64,000 nucleotides of DNA from Marsupella aquatica. Its lineage: Eukaryota > Marchantiophyta. Where the stretch lies: assembly GCA_973895155.1 (NCBI GenBank), contig OZ316893.1:19034001-19098000 (forward strand). The letters run 5' to 3'. Both the position numbers and the translations under genes were made by a program. A model generated the notes under the pieces. The model was not told the DNA's origin. It ran no database searches and saw nothing but the letters and a program-made list of their open reading frames with translations. This document shows, piece after piece, positions 10,649 to 22,001 of this stretch (positions are counted from its first letter, which is position 1; every line of letters begins with the position of its first letter).

Positions 10649-13600
10649 ATGTATCCGCTGAGCGACCTGCCGTCGTTCGAATTAATACCTCACCATCTTC
10701 CTCCGCCTGCTCTTGATCAACGTATAGAATGGAGGAAATTTACTACTTTTCTTTATGAGCGGGATAAAGTGGTGATTATCCCTGTCGATGGATGGGAGCT
10801 GATCTTCAAGCCTCCAGACAAGAATCCCAATGAGAGGACTACTCTGCGGGTTTGCTACCGTAAGCTCAATGCTCAGAAGCCTTCTGCCCAGGCAATGTCT
10901 CCTATCTCGCGACCGTTTCGACCACGCGGAGAGGTTCTCGACCCGCCTGTTCGGGGATATGGTCATACTTTCTCCTCTAATGTACCTGTCGCCCCAACTT
11001 CTCTCGTACAACCGCGGCTAGGACTAATGCACCCAAGTTATCTGCGAAGCCTCGCTCAGACTCATACATCGTGGGCTTTTGGTGGCCTTGCTGAACTGGT
11101 GGACAATTCTCGTGATGCTCGTGCCACCAGGTATTTTTTTCCATTTATCGCATTCGCATAAAATGTAGGTTTTGTTTTATCACATACGCAGTCCCTTTGA
11201 ATGAGATTCAATAAGGACGGTCTCTCAGGCCTGTGAGTTCTTTTCCTTTCTGTGTGCAGGATAAACATAACGATAACAACAGTGAAGATGAAGGGAAAGG
11301 ATGACATCATCCCGGTGTTACAAGTCGAGGACAACGGAAAAGGAATGACACATGCAGAGTTTGCCCGAATGTTGAGTTTTGGACACTCAACACCGACAGA
11401 TGAGGATAAGGATCAGATTGGCCATTTTGGTGTTGGCTTCAAGGTGTTTTCTGCCGGCATAGTCCTTCTCTGTTTTGTGACTAAAAAGTTCTGTAAAACG
11501 ACAAATAATTTACCCTTGCATTTGCAGTCCAGTTAACTGAAGATCCTTTTGTTGATTTCGCAGACAGGTTCAATGAAGCTTGGGAGCGATGTTATGGTCC
11601 TGACTCAAAGCGAAAACTCACGATCTATCGGTCTACTTTCATCTGCTTATAATGCAGATAAGCAGGTATTTCTCAAAATCTGAGTGTGGAATTGTCCTTA
11701 GTGCCACCTACTACTGCTAGATATTCCCTGTTACCTTCTTTGATACAAATCTAGATTTATGTTAATAAATCAGGAAGGTACTGTCGTGTTTTTGTCCACT
11801 TGGACTTTAGACTGTGTCTGTGTGGTTTTAGTGACAAGGATACTTTTTTGTTGTATCATAATGGGTTTCCCATTCAACAGCACTTGGAGTTTTTTACTTT
11901 CTATCACTGAAAGGTCAAATTCCTCAGTTTAAAACGATCAGTTTGGAATCCTTGAACTTAAATTTCACCATTTGATTGTGGACTTTGATTCTGGGCGTCA
12001 GGAGACAGGACTAGAAAATGAATCTGATGAGGTGTTTTCCCTTGAGGCTGGTCAGGTTTTGGAGGTACCAATTGTAACCTATCGGAAGGTCCATGGAATT
12101 ACGGAGATGGATTTGAGTGTGCAAAGTGAAGCTGAGGGCAGAGCTTGTCTTGAGGCTGTGAAGAAGTACTCACCATATGGTGAATTTGAGATAGGTTCTT
12201 TATTTGAAAAGATAGGCCACGGGGATTCCAAAAATGGCACACATATCTTTATCTATAATCTGGAAAAGTGGGGTTCAGGTTACAGTCTACAGTGGGATAA
12301 AGAAGACATCCTCATTCGCTCGAAGAGAGTGCGATCTCGACCTGGCCAGACTGGCCAAGATGTACGTTTACCTCTGATACGTAACTTTCATTCGTGTTCT
12401 CTTGAATCTTATGGGACATTGGATCGCATTCTAGAAACGTTTCGTCGTGGAAATAATATTCAATCTAGCTGTAGAGGTTTGTGAATGACAGTCTTATGTT
12501 AGTTACGATTGGTATTCCCAATACCCACGTCTGAGGGGCCTGGCTTGAAAGGCCTCCTTTTGAGCTTTTTGTCAGAATTATACTTGAGCAGCTTATCTGA
12601 ATTGAGCCTACTATTGAATGCTGAACAATCTACATGCAAGGTGGCCGACGTGCTTACGGAAGAAATTTTTTCTTTGCGCTCTTTCCCTTGAGTTTGCCTG
12701 TACCTTCACGTGACTTCTTCTTTACTACGCGGCTGTATTGAGATTATTTAATAGTTCTATCTGCAACTTATTGTATGTTGTCCTGACCGGAGATAGCAAA
12801 AGCAACTTATTTAAAATTGGTTTTAGCGACGGTGGCACTATGATATGCTCGTTTATATTTTTGTGTGACATGTGAAGGCGTTGGTTTGCAGATCCCCTTA
12901 GACTTTTCGCTTCGGTCGTACTTGGAGGTTCTGTTCCTGGAACCTCGCATGATAATCAGAATCCAAGGTTCAAAGGTATGATCCCTGCTAGTGGCTTTTG
13001 CAGCTAGATTTAAGGATGGGCTTGCTCTCTCCACAAGCTGATATGGTTGGTCGTTTCTTCCAAGGCTTTGAATTGAAACGGATTTACCTTGATTTTGAAG
13101 GTTTGTCATGAACGCATTGTTATTTTTTACCTCATCGACTATTTTAGGTGCAAACAAAACGACTTGCAGCTTCATTGAGCACAACTCGAATTGCGAAAGG
13201 GAAGGTCCTTGGTAAAGAGGTTGAACTTACTTTAGGTCTTATTGACGATGAGTACGAGCGTGGGAACTGTGGAATCTTTGTGTACTGGCATGGACGCCTG
13301 ATTGAGGTCCATTTCTGTCTTTGGTCTTACATTTCCATGGCTTGATCGTATTGAACACCTGCATCATTTTGATTTTATCAGATATTCTTAGACTTTCTGT
13401 CTACATTCAGTGTCGTAATTGCACAAGAACGCAAAGTCGCCGATTTTAATGAAAGAATCTCTTCTTGCTGTCAATTCAATCGTAGTTGGAAGGGCTGTTT
13501 AAAGATTTTTTGTAATTCTTCAACTTTCTATGTCTTTCATACACCTTCGTTTTCCAAGAGTGTAGGGCTTGTCCAAGTGTGGATTTGAAGTACAAAAGCT

Positions 13601-15524
13601 CCTCTTCATGTTATGTGGTGAATTCAAAATACAGAGTCATTAGTTCGACGAGGCAAAACTTTTGTGACGAAGAGGATTTTTTATGAGCAAGTGCCTGCTC
13701 ATTCCTTTTCCTCGCTAAATAGTTAGCAAATTGATAAGTAATTAGTTCTGTGAGGTGTGCCTTCAAACTTAGGATTTTTTTTATTACTGGCACGTGTACA
13801 GGCCTACAAAAGGGTCGGTGGTATGGTTCACAGCGCTGACATGGGCCGTGGAGTTATAGGAGTCATTGATGTTACCTCACTCATGGTAAGATATCTTCTA
13901 GTTTTGCAATTTGCTTCTGGAGTTGTATGGAATACCCAATGATTGACGTTGATAGGCCGCTTGTCGTCGTAGTCCCTTGCACGCACGCCCTTTTGTTTTC
14001 GTTTTGTCCTACAGTATGGAAAAGCCTGGACGATTGGTCTTGTGTAGGGATATGATTGTACATAGATTTGTAATTCACTGTTGTAGCTTTCTTATCTAAC
14101 ATGCATTCAATTGCACGCTGTCTTCTTCTTGAGGTATCTGGTTGAGGTTTCTTAAATAACTACACTGTTGAAGTATCACTAGGTACTTCTGTATGTCAAA
14201 GAGGTACGTATTTTGAATTGTACGTGAATTGTCTTATCTTAGGAAAATAGGGAGGGACGGATTGGAGTTTTAAACACAAAGCAAGGCTTTGAGGACAGTG
14301 AGGAGTATGCTGTGTTGGAGAAGTGGCTAGCAGAAGAGTTTAACCAGTATTGGTACAAAAAGTTTGATCGCATGACTGTGGTAAGAGGCGAACCTGTGTT
14401 TCAATGGCAGCCTTTGTCCATGATTTGTTGGTCTTATTAGCAATGAGCTGTGTTCAGCTAGTTTATAGTTTTCAAGACTTGCGCATCGTGATCAAAGAGG
14501 ATGTATGGGGTGTGTCTCAAGCACTCTGGGTCACTGACTTCTCAACCCTACCAAATGATACCAGTGTATACGAGTAGACAATAGTAGTCTAACTCATCTG
14601 CTGGTCATGAATTAATGTTGCGAATTCAGGTTGATCCTAATGGTGATGATGGCCTTCATTTGGAGCCTGATAGGGAGTGGGTTCAATGTGTTAAATGTCT
14701 AAAGTGGAGGAAGCTACGAAGGGGTGTACATCCTCATGATCTACCTGAAGATTGGTATTCTTCACTCTCTCCCATATGCTATAATTCAAATTGAATGCGA
14801 AGCTCTAATTTAAAAGTGCTTCTAGTACTACCCTGAGTCTTGGGGTTAGATGCGCATTTATTCGCCGGAAACTATGCACTTCGATGAATCTTATGGTGCA
14901 CCACTTGGCAGGTTTTGTTATATGGAGCCCTTCAAGAAGCAATGCAACGAACCCGAGGAAAGAGTAGAGGAGGACATTGTCACAATTGGTGTTAACAGGA
15001 CTAGCATGCCAGCAACTGTCTTTACACCACGAGAAGCTCTTGTCACTGCCAGAGGTACTTGACCTACTCTGTAGCCGACTTAACTTGGAAGTCCGTGCAA
15101 CACCCTTGGGCCTTAGAATTGAGAGATCAAGTAAAGTTTTGACCTGGAAAATTTGAATTTTGTCCCTCTGTTTGAATCTGAGAGAGCCAGATCTGTCATA
15201 TTTTACTTGTATAGTTTGATGTGGAAAGTTTTTAATCGACGCGTATTGTAGGTACCTTTGATCTTCAGATTGTGCATAAATTCCTGTAGAGAGATCTGCA
15301 GTTGTTTGTGATTGAGACTCGTTAAAAGAGATGAAGTGATTGATGCAGAAGAAGGTCTGGACGACAATGATATTGAAGAAGTGCCTTCACCGATCATCCC
15401 TACAAGACGACAATCAACTAAGAAAGTCCTTCCAAAGGACCCATCTTCTCCAACACGTGTTCGGCCTGGGAAACGTCAGAGCAGCGAGTCACCTCCCAGA
15501 AGGCGGTTAAGAAGAAGACATTGA
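10649..15524 (+). CDS. MORC-family GHKL ATPase with CW zinc finger
   Basis: Microrchidia (MORC) protein, a nuclear chromatin-compacting ATPase used in silencing. Exons: 10649-11130, 11260-11443, 11564-11665, 12002-12361, 12892-12975, 13148-13306, 13802-13885, 14243-14380, 14630-14754, 14912-15054 and about 15331-15524, which join in frame to roughly 684 residues. GHKL ATP site: AELVDN (E149, N153), DNGKGM (185-190), GVGFK (218-222). The S5-like half of the ATPase core follows, including an IPLDFSLRSYLE block (377 on) and RLIEAYKRVGG across exons 6-7. A CW zinc finger has C551, C554, C575, C584 with W548, W557 and W573; the W573 codon is completed across the intron 14755-14911. The C-terminus is Arg/Lys/Ser-rich, like a nuclear localisation signal. 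The start at 10649 is the first Met after the duplicated leader. The exon 4 acceptor and the last exon are the least certain. Residues 1-130 match nothing I recognise. Confidence 0.92.
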
Positions 15525-18300
15525 GATTACACGATTTGTACAAATCGACCAAGAGGTCACCTTGTAAGTAAGTATTTTTGAAAAGCTCTTCACAAGCATT
15601 TACACCTACTCGAATTAAATTTTGGGTCGTTTTACAACCCAAAGAGTTGTAAACTAGAAAGTTCTCGACATTCTCATTTATGAATACTGGATAAGCAGTA
15701 TAAATACTTATCTACCCATGTACAAATGATCACTCGAGTTGATAATGAAATTGTGTAGATCAGATGTCACAACTTGACACGATGATAGGTCTAAGCTTTC
15801 TCTTGAAGCAAGTCAGTATCCTCATTGAATGTTCCTCGAATGGTCCTTGACTGGTTTTTCAATGGTGTACACCTTGAAGAGAAATTTACATCATGGGTCA
15901 GTCATGTCAGTTTCCTACGAATCTGTGTTCATGCTTGTCTGGCGACAACTTATGCTCGTTGGCGGCAGAATCTACGTTAGTTAATAACTAGCGCAGGCTG
16001 TCAGAAAGGTTGATTGTGTTTGCCATAACACCCCTCGTTCGTGAAAAGTGAAATAACAGCGAGCAGAAAGGCTGTAAATTTATTGTCAAGGAGATACAGA
16101 TAGATTACGTGTACTTCTCGAAGACTATCTGCTCCAAGTTAGTCCAAAAGGCTCCTTGTTTGACGGAGGAGGCGGTGTTGTGAAACTCATTCTTTTGCTA
16201 GTTTCTGAGTCTGAGAGTTGGCTTCCTCATCTTGGCGCCGACGCAACTGTGGTAACAAGGATCCTCACGTCAATGAGAAGACGGGTAGAATGGCACCTAA
16301 CTAATAGTATTGCGACCAAAATTCCTCTACTGACCAAGGAAGTGACACAGAAAACCGTCTCATTATGTACTGGTCTCAAGTTTGTGAAGCTTTTTATCCC
16401 ACTGATGTTTCACAGAAATTCAGGTCGTTGACGCTATTTTCGTTAGGCTTTGAGGGTAAGGGTCCGGCAATCCACAAATGAGGTGATGTGTAGAAAGTCA
16501 GGACGTTGATGGGATAACTCATAGTCTAGTAGTGCTGATCCTTATGTTACTGAGAAGTTCTATTGTGAGCACAAGCATGAGGGAGTCACGGGGACGTTAA
16601 TGGGGTAAGTTATAGTTTAGTAGTGCTGATCCTCATGTTCTGAGAAGTTCTATTGTGAGCACAAGCATGAGGGAGTCACGAGGACGTTAATGGGATAAGT
16701 TATAGTTTAGTAGTGCTGATCCTCATGTTACTGAGACGTTCTATTGTGAGCACAAGCACGAGGGAGTCACGAGGACGTTAATGGGATAAGTTATAGTCTA
16801 GTAGTGCTGATCCTCATGTTACTGAGACGTTCTATTGTGAGCACAAGCATGAGGGAGTCACGAGGACGTTAATGGGATAAGTTATAGTCTTTTGGTGCTT
16901 GTGGGAGCATTCTTCTATGAGAAGAACTTGGCGAGATTTGACTAAGCTGGCCAGTGTGCGAGGTTGGCCGTGGGAAGGTGATGTTCGGTAGAGGAACAAG
17001 CTATCATGTACTTATCTGACAATTTGAAACGATTGGTGACCTTAAGTACCCAGGTGCCAGGGTTTGTGTCTGGAAAACTAGTTATAGAATTGAAATGAAT
17101 GGTGTAAATTCTACATATCTCAGTGACGAGAATGTCGTGAGGGTGTGGGAACGTGAGAATCCATGGATCTCAGGTACAAAGAGAATTTCCAAATTCATGG
17201 AAAGATAGTTTCCACAGGATAAGTATCAAGCTACCCACTTCTGATTTGTTCCCTCTCGAAAAAAAAATCTTGGCATCCCTCTTCAGATCCAGCTCTCGTG
17301 AGTTTTCGGAATGTTTAGCTTCTGATCTGTCACTTTCACAAATTATGCCCCTTCGTCAGGAAATGGTTTGGCGCCCCTTTTCAGGCATGCCACTGAAGTG
17401 AGGTTCGAAGAGCCATTCATAGTAATACCCATATGCAGCTCAATTAATGACGGATGCAAGAGTAGAATAAAGTAACAGGAAAAAAACGGCAAAATGTCAC
17501 TGATATTCGACCATTCCATCCATAATCCCAAGTTTTGAATTTTTAAAATAAAAGTGGTTTATAGTATAAGCTATGCTGTAACATTCAACATTATGGATTT
17601 TTTAACCTTGGCAGCATTATCTAGGACTCCAAGGAAAGTTTTGCCTTACATTGTAAAGTCCCCCAGCGCCTCCGCCCCCACCCCTGTAAAGAAGTTTATC
17701 ATGTGAGGGAGAGGGAACTTGGTACTTCTATGGACCTAGTAGCTCTCGAAGCAAAAGATGACCATTGTACAAAGAGAGGATACTATATGAGTTCAGAATA
17801 CTGTTTGAAAATGATCCATCATGGTTGTTTGTTAAATAGGGTGATCAATCCCAGTTGATTGTTGAAAATGGTCCAACAGGATTGTGGTGGTACTTTTGAG
17901 TTGATTGTAAAAGGCTGTGGTCCATCTAGATTTTCCGGGGGAAATAGAGCACTTTCAAAGAGTTTAGGGTTCATGTTTGATGCTTGGATGGACCATAACA
18001 TTTGGCTTCAGGACTCCGATGGACCAGGCATTCTTTGCTTGTCTCGATCTCTGTGTTTATTTGACAATAAAAACACAGGAACGTAAAGAAGGAAATCAGC
18101 ACGACCCAACAAATCCTTTAAAGGAGACCAAGCATTTTTTGTCACCCAAATAGTGAGTATTTACACAAAGAAGGTGCTAGCTGAAATTAGAAAAAGAGGT
18201 TTCAGAGTGGTCTGGCGGATGAAATGGTCTATTCTAGCATCTTGTCAAACGTGGTGGTCCATGGGAGCCTTACATAACATGGAAAGCCCCGTAATCTCAC
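15525..18300. other. spacer between MORC and the Bud20-like gene
   Basis: Contains a consensus donor GTAAGT at 15564 in another frame from the MORC stop, which leaves room for a different MORC 3' end. It also holds the 91-bp minisatellite. No other recognisable coding segment. Confidence 0.45.
16485..16893 (+). repeat. 91-bp minisatellite, about four copies
   Basis: The marker AGTGCTGATC occurs at 16531, 16622, 16712 and 16803, spaced 91, 90 and 91. Each unit runs through TTCTATTGTGAGCACAAGCA, GAGGGAGTCACG and GACGTTAATGGG. A partial copy precedes the first. The period is not a multiple of three, so it is non-coding as an array. Confidence 0.95.
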
Positions 18301-18477
18301 CTGGAATGAATATCGTCATGATTGTGCAGGGAATTGAGTGTCGCCGCAGTCAAGAGAAACCCTAACAAAACACTCCTACAAAATCATCTGTCAGAACTAG
18401 AATTTGACCTTTTCGAATCACTCACGACCTCGAAGGCAGTCAGGAAACGAAACGGAGGTCTCTCGAAGTCACTAGCC

Positions 18478-19861
18478 ATGGGGAAGTGCCCGACCAACAA
18501 GAATAGTCACAAGAAGGGGTACTCTCACAAGACTGCTCTCCGCGCGAAGTTCCTGAAAAAAGATATCCTTTTTCCCCCACCTTGAATTCTGCAATGCAAT
18601 CGTGGACCCATTAGAGAGGGTTTTTCCTTTCGTAACTCGTTTTGGCACGGAGTTGGTCACTCTGGAATACTGTGAGACAACCAGGTCTTATTGGCGGAGT
18701 CCTGCTTAGTCGCATCGTTTGCGAGAGGTCTGACGGAGTTACTAGTCCCCGGCGAGAGAATGTTTCTCTAAATGATTTCCGACGTTTTTTCGGTTGGTAT
18801 TGCTTCTGCATTGGACTCCAATTTCGTTTGCAATTGAAACCAGGTTCACTTGTTGGTAGTTTAATGTTATCTCATGGAAACTGCGCAAAATGAGTACCGT
18901 AAGTTGCACTTGACCGTGCATTACGAGATGACCTAATTCACGCACAATTGCGAACCATGGTGGAAAAACCCTTGAAGCTTGACGAGGATCTTCCCGGGTT
19001 GGGACAGTTTTACTGTTTACACTGCGAGTAAGTCCTCGCACTTAGTAGCATCTCATACTTTGTACAGTCTGCTCACAATATCATCATATTCCTGCATATA
19101 ACATGTTTTCCTTCACGAATTACATGAGTTTGTGCGATTTCGTTACCGTTTATTTGCATGCCCCTTCGTCTACTTGTGGTACTTCTCTCGCCCATGTGAG
19201 ATGTGGTAATCTGTATTGTGTTGGTTCTGGATAAACTTGAGGGAATCTTGCATACTCTATCACTTGCCCAGATTAAAGTTGGTGCTTTGTGTGTTGCAGC
19301 CGATATTTTGGATCCACGTCCATTCGGGACGATCATTTCAAGACGAAACTTCACAAGAAGAGGTATCGCTCGTCACTTGCTCCCTTCTGATCACGTTGAG
19401 CGGATTGATTACTTTTGGCATTCTGCTTAACCAAACTTTGACTGGAAAATAACTTTTAAGGTTTAGTCGTATTGCATGTAACACCTACTCCAGTTGAGCT
19501 CAGCAAATCAGCTAGTTTGAGATGAATCGGTCGTCTCAGTTTAGTCTAGTCTCCCTACACTATCTCCCTATGAAACGAAAATCATGATTGCGTAATTTTC
19601 GTTTCGTAGTTCTCCTGTAGCCGCAATTCCCCCTGTTCTCCCTCTTAACAGAAGCCTTAGAGGCTTCGACGGGGTCGAATCAACTTTAGTTGACAAGGGT
19701 GTTACAGGGTAAAGCTGATGCGAGGTGCTGCTCCACACACTCAAGTCGATGCAGAGGTGGCTGCTGGAAAGGGCAGACCCGATAATGGGCCCAAACTAAG
19801 AGATAATAGTTATGCCGTTCCCATGATGGAGTGGTCAGACCTTACAGTTGCAGCGCAATAA
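18478..19861 (+). CDS. Bud20/ZNF593-type zinc-finger protein, 60S biogenesis
   Basis: Homologue of yeast Bud20 and animal ZNF593, a shuttling factor on pre-60S ribosomal particles. Exons 18478-18562, 18925-19027, 19300-19362 and 19708-19861 total 405 nt and give 134 residues with no stop inside. The N-terminus MGKCPTNKN followed by SHKTALRAKFLKKGDDL matches the basic plant family start. A single U1-like C2H2 finger follows: CLHC, then HFKTKLH, ending HKKRVK, with ligand spacing C-x2-C-x12-H-x5-H. The C-terminal tail contains APHTQVDAEVAAGKG and PDNGPKL, both family hallmarks, then a longer extension to the TAA at 19859. The start context GCCATGGGG is favourable. The frame is open upstream of the Met, but that part is not conserved. 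Introns 2 and 3 are GT-AG; intron 1 is of AT-AC type. Confidence 0.93.
18563..18924 (+). other. candidate U12-type AT-AC intron
   Basis: Intron 1 of the Bud20-like gene. The 5' end reads ATATCCTTTT, the canonical U12 donor. The 3' end reads CACTTGACCGTGCATTAC, with branch-site-like ACTTGAC whose A (18913) is 11 nt before the terminal AC. Splicing here gives FLKK-G-DDL, exactly the join expected in the family. No GT-AG choice gives a conserved product. Confidence 0.85.
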
Positions 19862-21630
19862 GGAGCCTCGGCTAGGAAACTGTGAAGTTTACCGGAGCAA
19901 GGTGCGAGGTGGCCTCATGCATTTATTCTAAATGGTCCGGTCACGGTTTTCCATCAATTTGTTGGCAAAGCGCGTTGACGTGGAAATTGAGGGCATGGTG
20001 TTAGTCCTTCATTTGAAATGAACAAATTGGTAGAGACAGGTTATGTCCATTGTCATAATGCAATCTTTACGTATTGCTTTAGAATGACAAAGTTGCTTGG
20101 GTGAGAGTGTCTCAGAGGGCATAAAATGCCAGGCCAGTGCAGTGTTTTTGAAAAGGATGGAAAGACCTGAAATCAACAAGAGGGTCGTAATATGATTAGT
20201 CTGCGCACCTAGGCTGTACACTATCACAGGTTGCAACTTTTATGCTGGATGATAACATGGTGGTTGGTCTCTGCAGATTTTCCATTTTATTTTCTGATTT
20301 GATTCAGTATCAACGCGTACAGTCTGGTATTTGGAATTGGAATTGTTTGCCTCTTCAGGACTTCTTATGTTGTGATTCTCACTCTGGGCTCCAGGCTAAC
20401 TTTTAACTTATCGCCACCATTAATTTCCTGGTTGCAAATATGTCGTGCACAGGAGGCAGCACGCACGCACGAGCGTTTGTTCTTTCAGATATATAAAGTT
20501 TTGCAATTAGGATTAAGACAATCTGGAAGTCCTTTTTGTGTCAGGTTGAGTGTCTCTACTTACAAATTTGAAGTTCTACAATCCTGTAAGGTTTTCTGGT
20601 TTTCTTCTCTGCATAATTACGGTCAGATTAGAGTCCTTTTCTCATTCCGAGACAAATTACACCGTGTTTTAATTCTTCAGTTTACAACCTTAAAGTTCTG
20701 GACACGTGGGAGGGCCAAGCCGGATATTCAATTGGTATAGATAAATTAACTGGGTCAAATTTGAAGTCTTTTGTAGCTATGAACTGCTCCTTTTTGGAGA
20801 AGGTCCTAGCTGGAGGACTTGCGTTACCAACAGTCCTCGAACCCACAGCAAACCTGAGGTCTAAAATTTAGAGATGAGACAGATTCTGTCAGCGATATAA
20901 TTGAACTGACACTCTTCCTACGTATCTATTCAGGAGAGATCATTCATGGAGTGGCTTGTAACATTTCACCCATCTTTCTCGTCACAACGAAGCACTCTAA
21001 ATTCACTCTGCTTACCACTTGGAAAATAGCACTGTTAATCTATGAATTTGAGAAAAACTACTTAAGAACAAATGGAGATCGATGTGTAGTGTTTGCTATT
21101 TTGAGTGATAGATTGCCCAAAGTGCAATCCACACTTCGCTGGACAGCCTGGTCATCTCCATTTCTTTCATCGTGTAGAAGTGACCCAATCCTAGCGTTGC
21201 CTAAGTGAGTTCAGCAGTAGAATCATTCTCTATCCAGCTTTTGCGATCCGTAATGGTCATGACTGCACGGAGAATCTATTTCAGTCTTATTCACTCATGG
21301 TCCAATCCTTCTTTCCTAACTATGAGGTCTCGAAGGGTCATCGTAGCATGGAGAAAATAGTTTTAAAAATCCTCCCATGAGCAGAAATTTTGTCACATGA
21401 CCCTTATTTTTTCTATATCCAACTGCTTTGCTAACAACCTGGTGATAACAAACAGTTTTTGGACTCTTCTGTTTGCTAGCTAACTCCCTAGCCATAAGGA
21501 GTCGTAAAACAACACAAAAATTACAAAACAAAGCAAAAGAAAATTTAAACTACTAGTGTCTCACTAACAACACTCTCCTCACTAACAAAATTTCTGTTTG
21601 CTTCATCATACAAACCTCAGTGTCGAATGT
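19862..21630. other. 3' flank of the Bud20-like gene, no further gene seen
   Basis: The first few hundred bases are presumably its 3' UTR. The open frame at 20372-20740 has no recognised domain and is not called. Confidence 0.4.
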
Positions 21631-21635
21631 GTCCA

Positions 21636-21815
21636 ACATTGTCCTAATACTGGGTATTGGACATCCATGCCTTCAGGTGACATGTGGAGACATGGAAAGG
21701 GTAACTTCCATAGTTTGATGTTTCAAAACATTGTCCTAATATCGGGTATTGGACATCCATGCCTTTAGGTGACATGTGGAGACATGCAAAGGGTAACTTC
21801 CATAGTTTGATAGCT
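21636..21815. repeat. 92-bp tandem duplication
   Basis: ACATTGTCCTAATA...GGGTATTGGACATCCATGCC starts at 21636 and again at 21728, both followed by GACATGTGGAGACATG and GGGTAACTTCCATAGTTTGAT. The copies are nearly identical. It lies just past the 3' end of the LINE. Confidence 0.9.
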
Positions 21816-22001
21816 CACCTCGGGGAGATCTAAGAGGAAAAGGACACATTCCTATTCAGTCAACAAGCACCAGATGGTAATGGTAATGGTAATGTATTAT
21901 AAGCTCCGGGACCATGAAAGTCAAAGGAGCTGCCACAAAAAGTAAAGTACAATGCAATCAAAGAAAAGAGCAACCAAAAGAGATTGCTCAAAAGAGGACA
22001 A

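Noticed and set aside
18642-18893. 84-codon ORF inside the first intron of the Bud20-like gene
   Set aside because: No domain, and it lies wholly within the intron that must be removed to give the conserved protein.
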